Below the pieces are notes generated by a model. It had not been told where the DNA came from, did not search any database, and worked only from the letters and a program-made list of their open reading frames with translations. The position numbers and the translations under genes are program-made. Below are positions 62,616-64,000 of a stretch of 64,000 nt of DNA, piece after piece (positions within the stretch are counted from its first letter, which is position 1; every line of letters starts with the position of its first letter). The stretch comes from Polynucleobacter victoriensis (GTDB taxonomy: Bacteria > Pseudomonadota > Gammaproteobacteria > Burkholderiales > Burkholderiaceae), in contig NZ_FYEX01000001.1 in the NCBI RefSeq assembly GCF_900187875.1, forward strand, positions 124,001 to 188,000. The letters run 5' to 3'.

Positions 62616-64000
62616 TTAAAACGGCTCGTAACCACCAGAGGATTGCCCTGGAGCTAGCGCCAAGTTATCAAATTTTGTGAATTGGCCTTGCCAACTCATC
62701 TTGATCGTACCAATCGGACCATTACGCTGCTTAGCCACAATGATTTCAGCCACGCCCTTCTCTGGAGTGGTGTCTGGATGGTAGACCTCATCACGATAGA
62801 TGAACAAAATCACGTCCGCATCTTGCTCAATAGCACCAGATTCACGAAGATCTGACATAACAGGACGCTTATTCGGACGTTGCTCTAAGCCACGATTCAA
62901 TTGTGACAGTGCAATCACTGGGCACTGAAGTTCTTTAGCCAAAGACTTTAAGGATCTAGAAATCTCTGAAATTTCTGTGGCACGGTTCTCACTGCCGCCG
63001 CCACTGTTACCGCTCATTAACTGGATGTAGTCAATCACGATCAAACCCAAAGTACCGCACTTACGTGCGATTCTTCGCGCCCTGGCGCGCAACTCCAAAC
63101 TACTCAGCGCACCGGTCTCATCGATCATGATGTTGGTGTCATTTAAACGAGAAATCGCCTCAGTAATCTTTGGCCACTCATCATCTGTTAACTTACCCGT
63201 TCTCATGCGCGATTGGTCAATACGCCCAACTGAGCCCAAAATACGAGAAGCTAATTGAGAGGCGCCCATCTCCATCGAGAAAATCAAAACAGGCAAACCT
63301 TCTTTAAGAGCTACGTTTTCCGCAATATTCACAGCAAAACTGGTCTTACCCATAGAAGGACGACCCGCGACAATAATTAAATCGCCTTTTTGCAAACCAC
63401 TGGTCTGGCGATCTAAATCAATGAAACTTGTAGCTACACCTGTTACATCAGTAGAACCCTGACGGTGATACAACTCATCAATACGATTCACCACATCTGT
63501 TAACAATGGGGCGATTTCAAAATAATCAGTTTTACCGCGATTGCTATCTTCACCAATAGCTAAAATTCTAGACTCAGCCTCATCCAACAGAGTTTGAACA
63601 GAACGACCTTCAGGAGTGAAGGCACTTCCTGCAATCATGTCTGAAGTTTGAATGAGTCGACGCAACACACTGCGATCACGCACGATTTCTGCGTAACCAC
63701 GAATATTTGATGCACTTGGAGTAGATTGAGCCAAGGCATTTAGATAATCAATACCAATTGACTCACCACCACCCTGGGTTTTCATGGCTTCTGCAACGGT
63801 GATCACGTCAGCTGGCATGGCTTCACCCACCAACTTACCAATCACGCGATAGATCAAACCATGATCAGGGCGATAAAAATCTTTTTCAGTTAATAAGTCC
63901 CCAACCCTATCCCATGCAGAGTTATCCAAAAGCAAACCGCCGAGCACCGATTGCTCGGCCTCGACGGAATGCGGGGGTACTTTTAAAGCTTGTAGCGCTG
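62616..64000 (-). CDS. dnaB: replicative DNA helicase DnaB (5' end cut by window)
   Basis: DnaB unwinds DNA at the fork. The reading frame continues to the window edge (ALQALKVPPHSVEAEQSVLGGLLL), so the initiator codon lies beyond 64000 and the first few residues are missing. Seen: N-terminal domain to about residue 130, RecA-type core with Walker A GRPSMGKTSFAVN, LIVIDYIQLM (Walker B), and the sensor/Arg region CPVIALSQLNRGLEQRPNKRPVMSDLRESG. No intein or insertion is visible. It ends 74 bp before the DUF47 start. Confidence 0.97.
   Translation of the reverse strand, partial: ALQALKVPPHSVEAEQSVLGGLLLDNSAWDRVGDLLTEKDFYRPDHGLIYRVIGKLVGEAMPADVITVAEAMKTQGGGESIGIDYLNALAQSTPSASNIRGYAEIVRDRSVLRRLIQTSDMIAGSAFTPEGRSVQTLLDEAESRILAIGEDSNRGKTDYFEIAPLLTDVVNRIDELYHRQGSTDVTGVATSFIDLDRQTSGLQKGDLIIVAGRPSMGKTSFAVNIAENVALKEGLPVLIFSMEMGASQLASRILGSVGRIDQSRMRTGKLTDDEWPKITEAISRLNDTNIMIDETGALSSLELRARARRIARKCGTLGLIVIDYIQLMSGNSGGGSENRATEISEISRSLKSLAKELQCPVIALSQLNRGLEQRPNKRPVMSDLRESGAIEQDADVILFIYRDEVYHPDTTPEKGVAEIIVAKQRNGPIGTIKMSWQGQFTKFDNLALAPGQSSGGYEPF

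Overview
The window looks like chromosomal core sequence of a low-GC betaproteobacterium of the order Burkholderiales. Polynucleobacter or a close relative is my best guess, inferred from the combination of AT-rich codon use, short intergenic gaps and gene order: pyrG-kdsA-eno-ftsB, rpfE-like-recJ-prfB-lysS, a complete isc operon, and hom-thrC linked to molybdopterin genes. It is about 95% coding. I see no prophage, insertion sequence, integron, CRISPR array, rRNA operon or toxin/defence island. No gene-free stretch exceeds about 300 bases; the longest (3175-3459, about 285 bp) holds dyad repeats between a divergent regulator and an aldehyde dehydrogenase.

Layout. 1-1788: 3'-truncated ABC-F ATPase. 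1.9-5.5 kb: Fis-type regulator without an AAA+ domain, divergent from an NAD-dependent aldehyde dehydrogenase and its DUF779 companion. 5.5-7.3 kb: gltX followed by tRNA-Ala(GGC), tRNA-Glu(TTC) and tRNA-Asp(GTC). 7.3-9.5 kb: MFS transporter and the redox chaperone Hsp33. 9.5-13.7 kb: pyrG-kdsA-eno-ftsB. 13.8-17.0 kb: bacterial proteasome-like Anbu cluster (circularly permuted ATP-grasp, alpha-E, Anbu). 17.1-22.4 kb: comEC, tatD-type nuclease, lolD, lolC/F. 22.4-27.7 kb: rpfE-like, recJ, prfB (with its programmed +1 frameshift), lysS. 27.8-33.2 kb: iscR-iscS-iscU-iscA-hscB-hscA-fdx under two predicted IscR sites. 33.3-37.5 kb: uvrB and a so-called site-specific recombinase membrane protein. 37.5-40.9 kb: aromatic aminotransferase, intracellular PHB depolymerase with a histone-like tail, orphan RnfB-type ferredoxin. 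40.9-42.5 kb: DUF1841, nth, HIT protein. 42.5-48.4 kb: isocitrate lyase, RraA, MFS, ClpB. 48.5-50.9 kb: GIY-YIG protein and DinG-type helicase. 50.9-57.5 kb: aminotransferase-hom-thrC-mobB-moeA-moaD-moaE. 57.6-60.8 kb: DUF498, Bcp, PhoH-type ATPase, NlpC/P60 lipoprotein. 60.9-64.0 kb: PiT phosphate transporter, DUF47 protein, and dnaB cut by the window end.

How the genes work together. Carbon-storage and C2 metabolism recurs: the PHB depolymerase, isocitrate lyase and ExaC-like aldehyde dehydrogenase all feed acetyl-CoA or glyoxylate-shunt flux. Protein-quality genes (Hsp33, ClpB, Anbu) and Fe-S biogenesis serve stress and redox needs; several clients (Nth, DinG, RnfB-like) are in the same window. 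The most unusual items are the PhaZ tail, the stripped-down Anbu cluster, the IscR cluster-loop insertion, the AAA-less Fis regulator with its DUF779/ALDH module, and several operator-like repeats. I did not find a wholly new multi-gene system, and I say so plainly.
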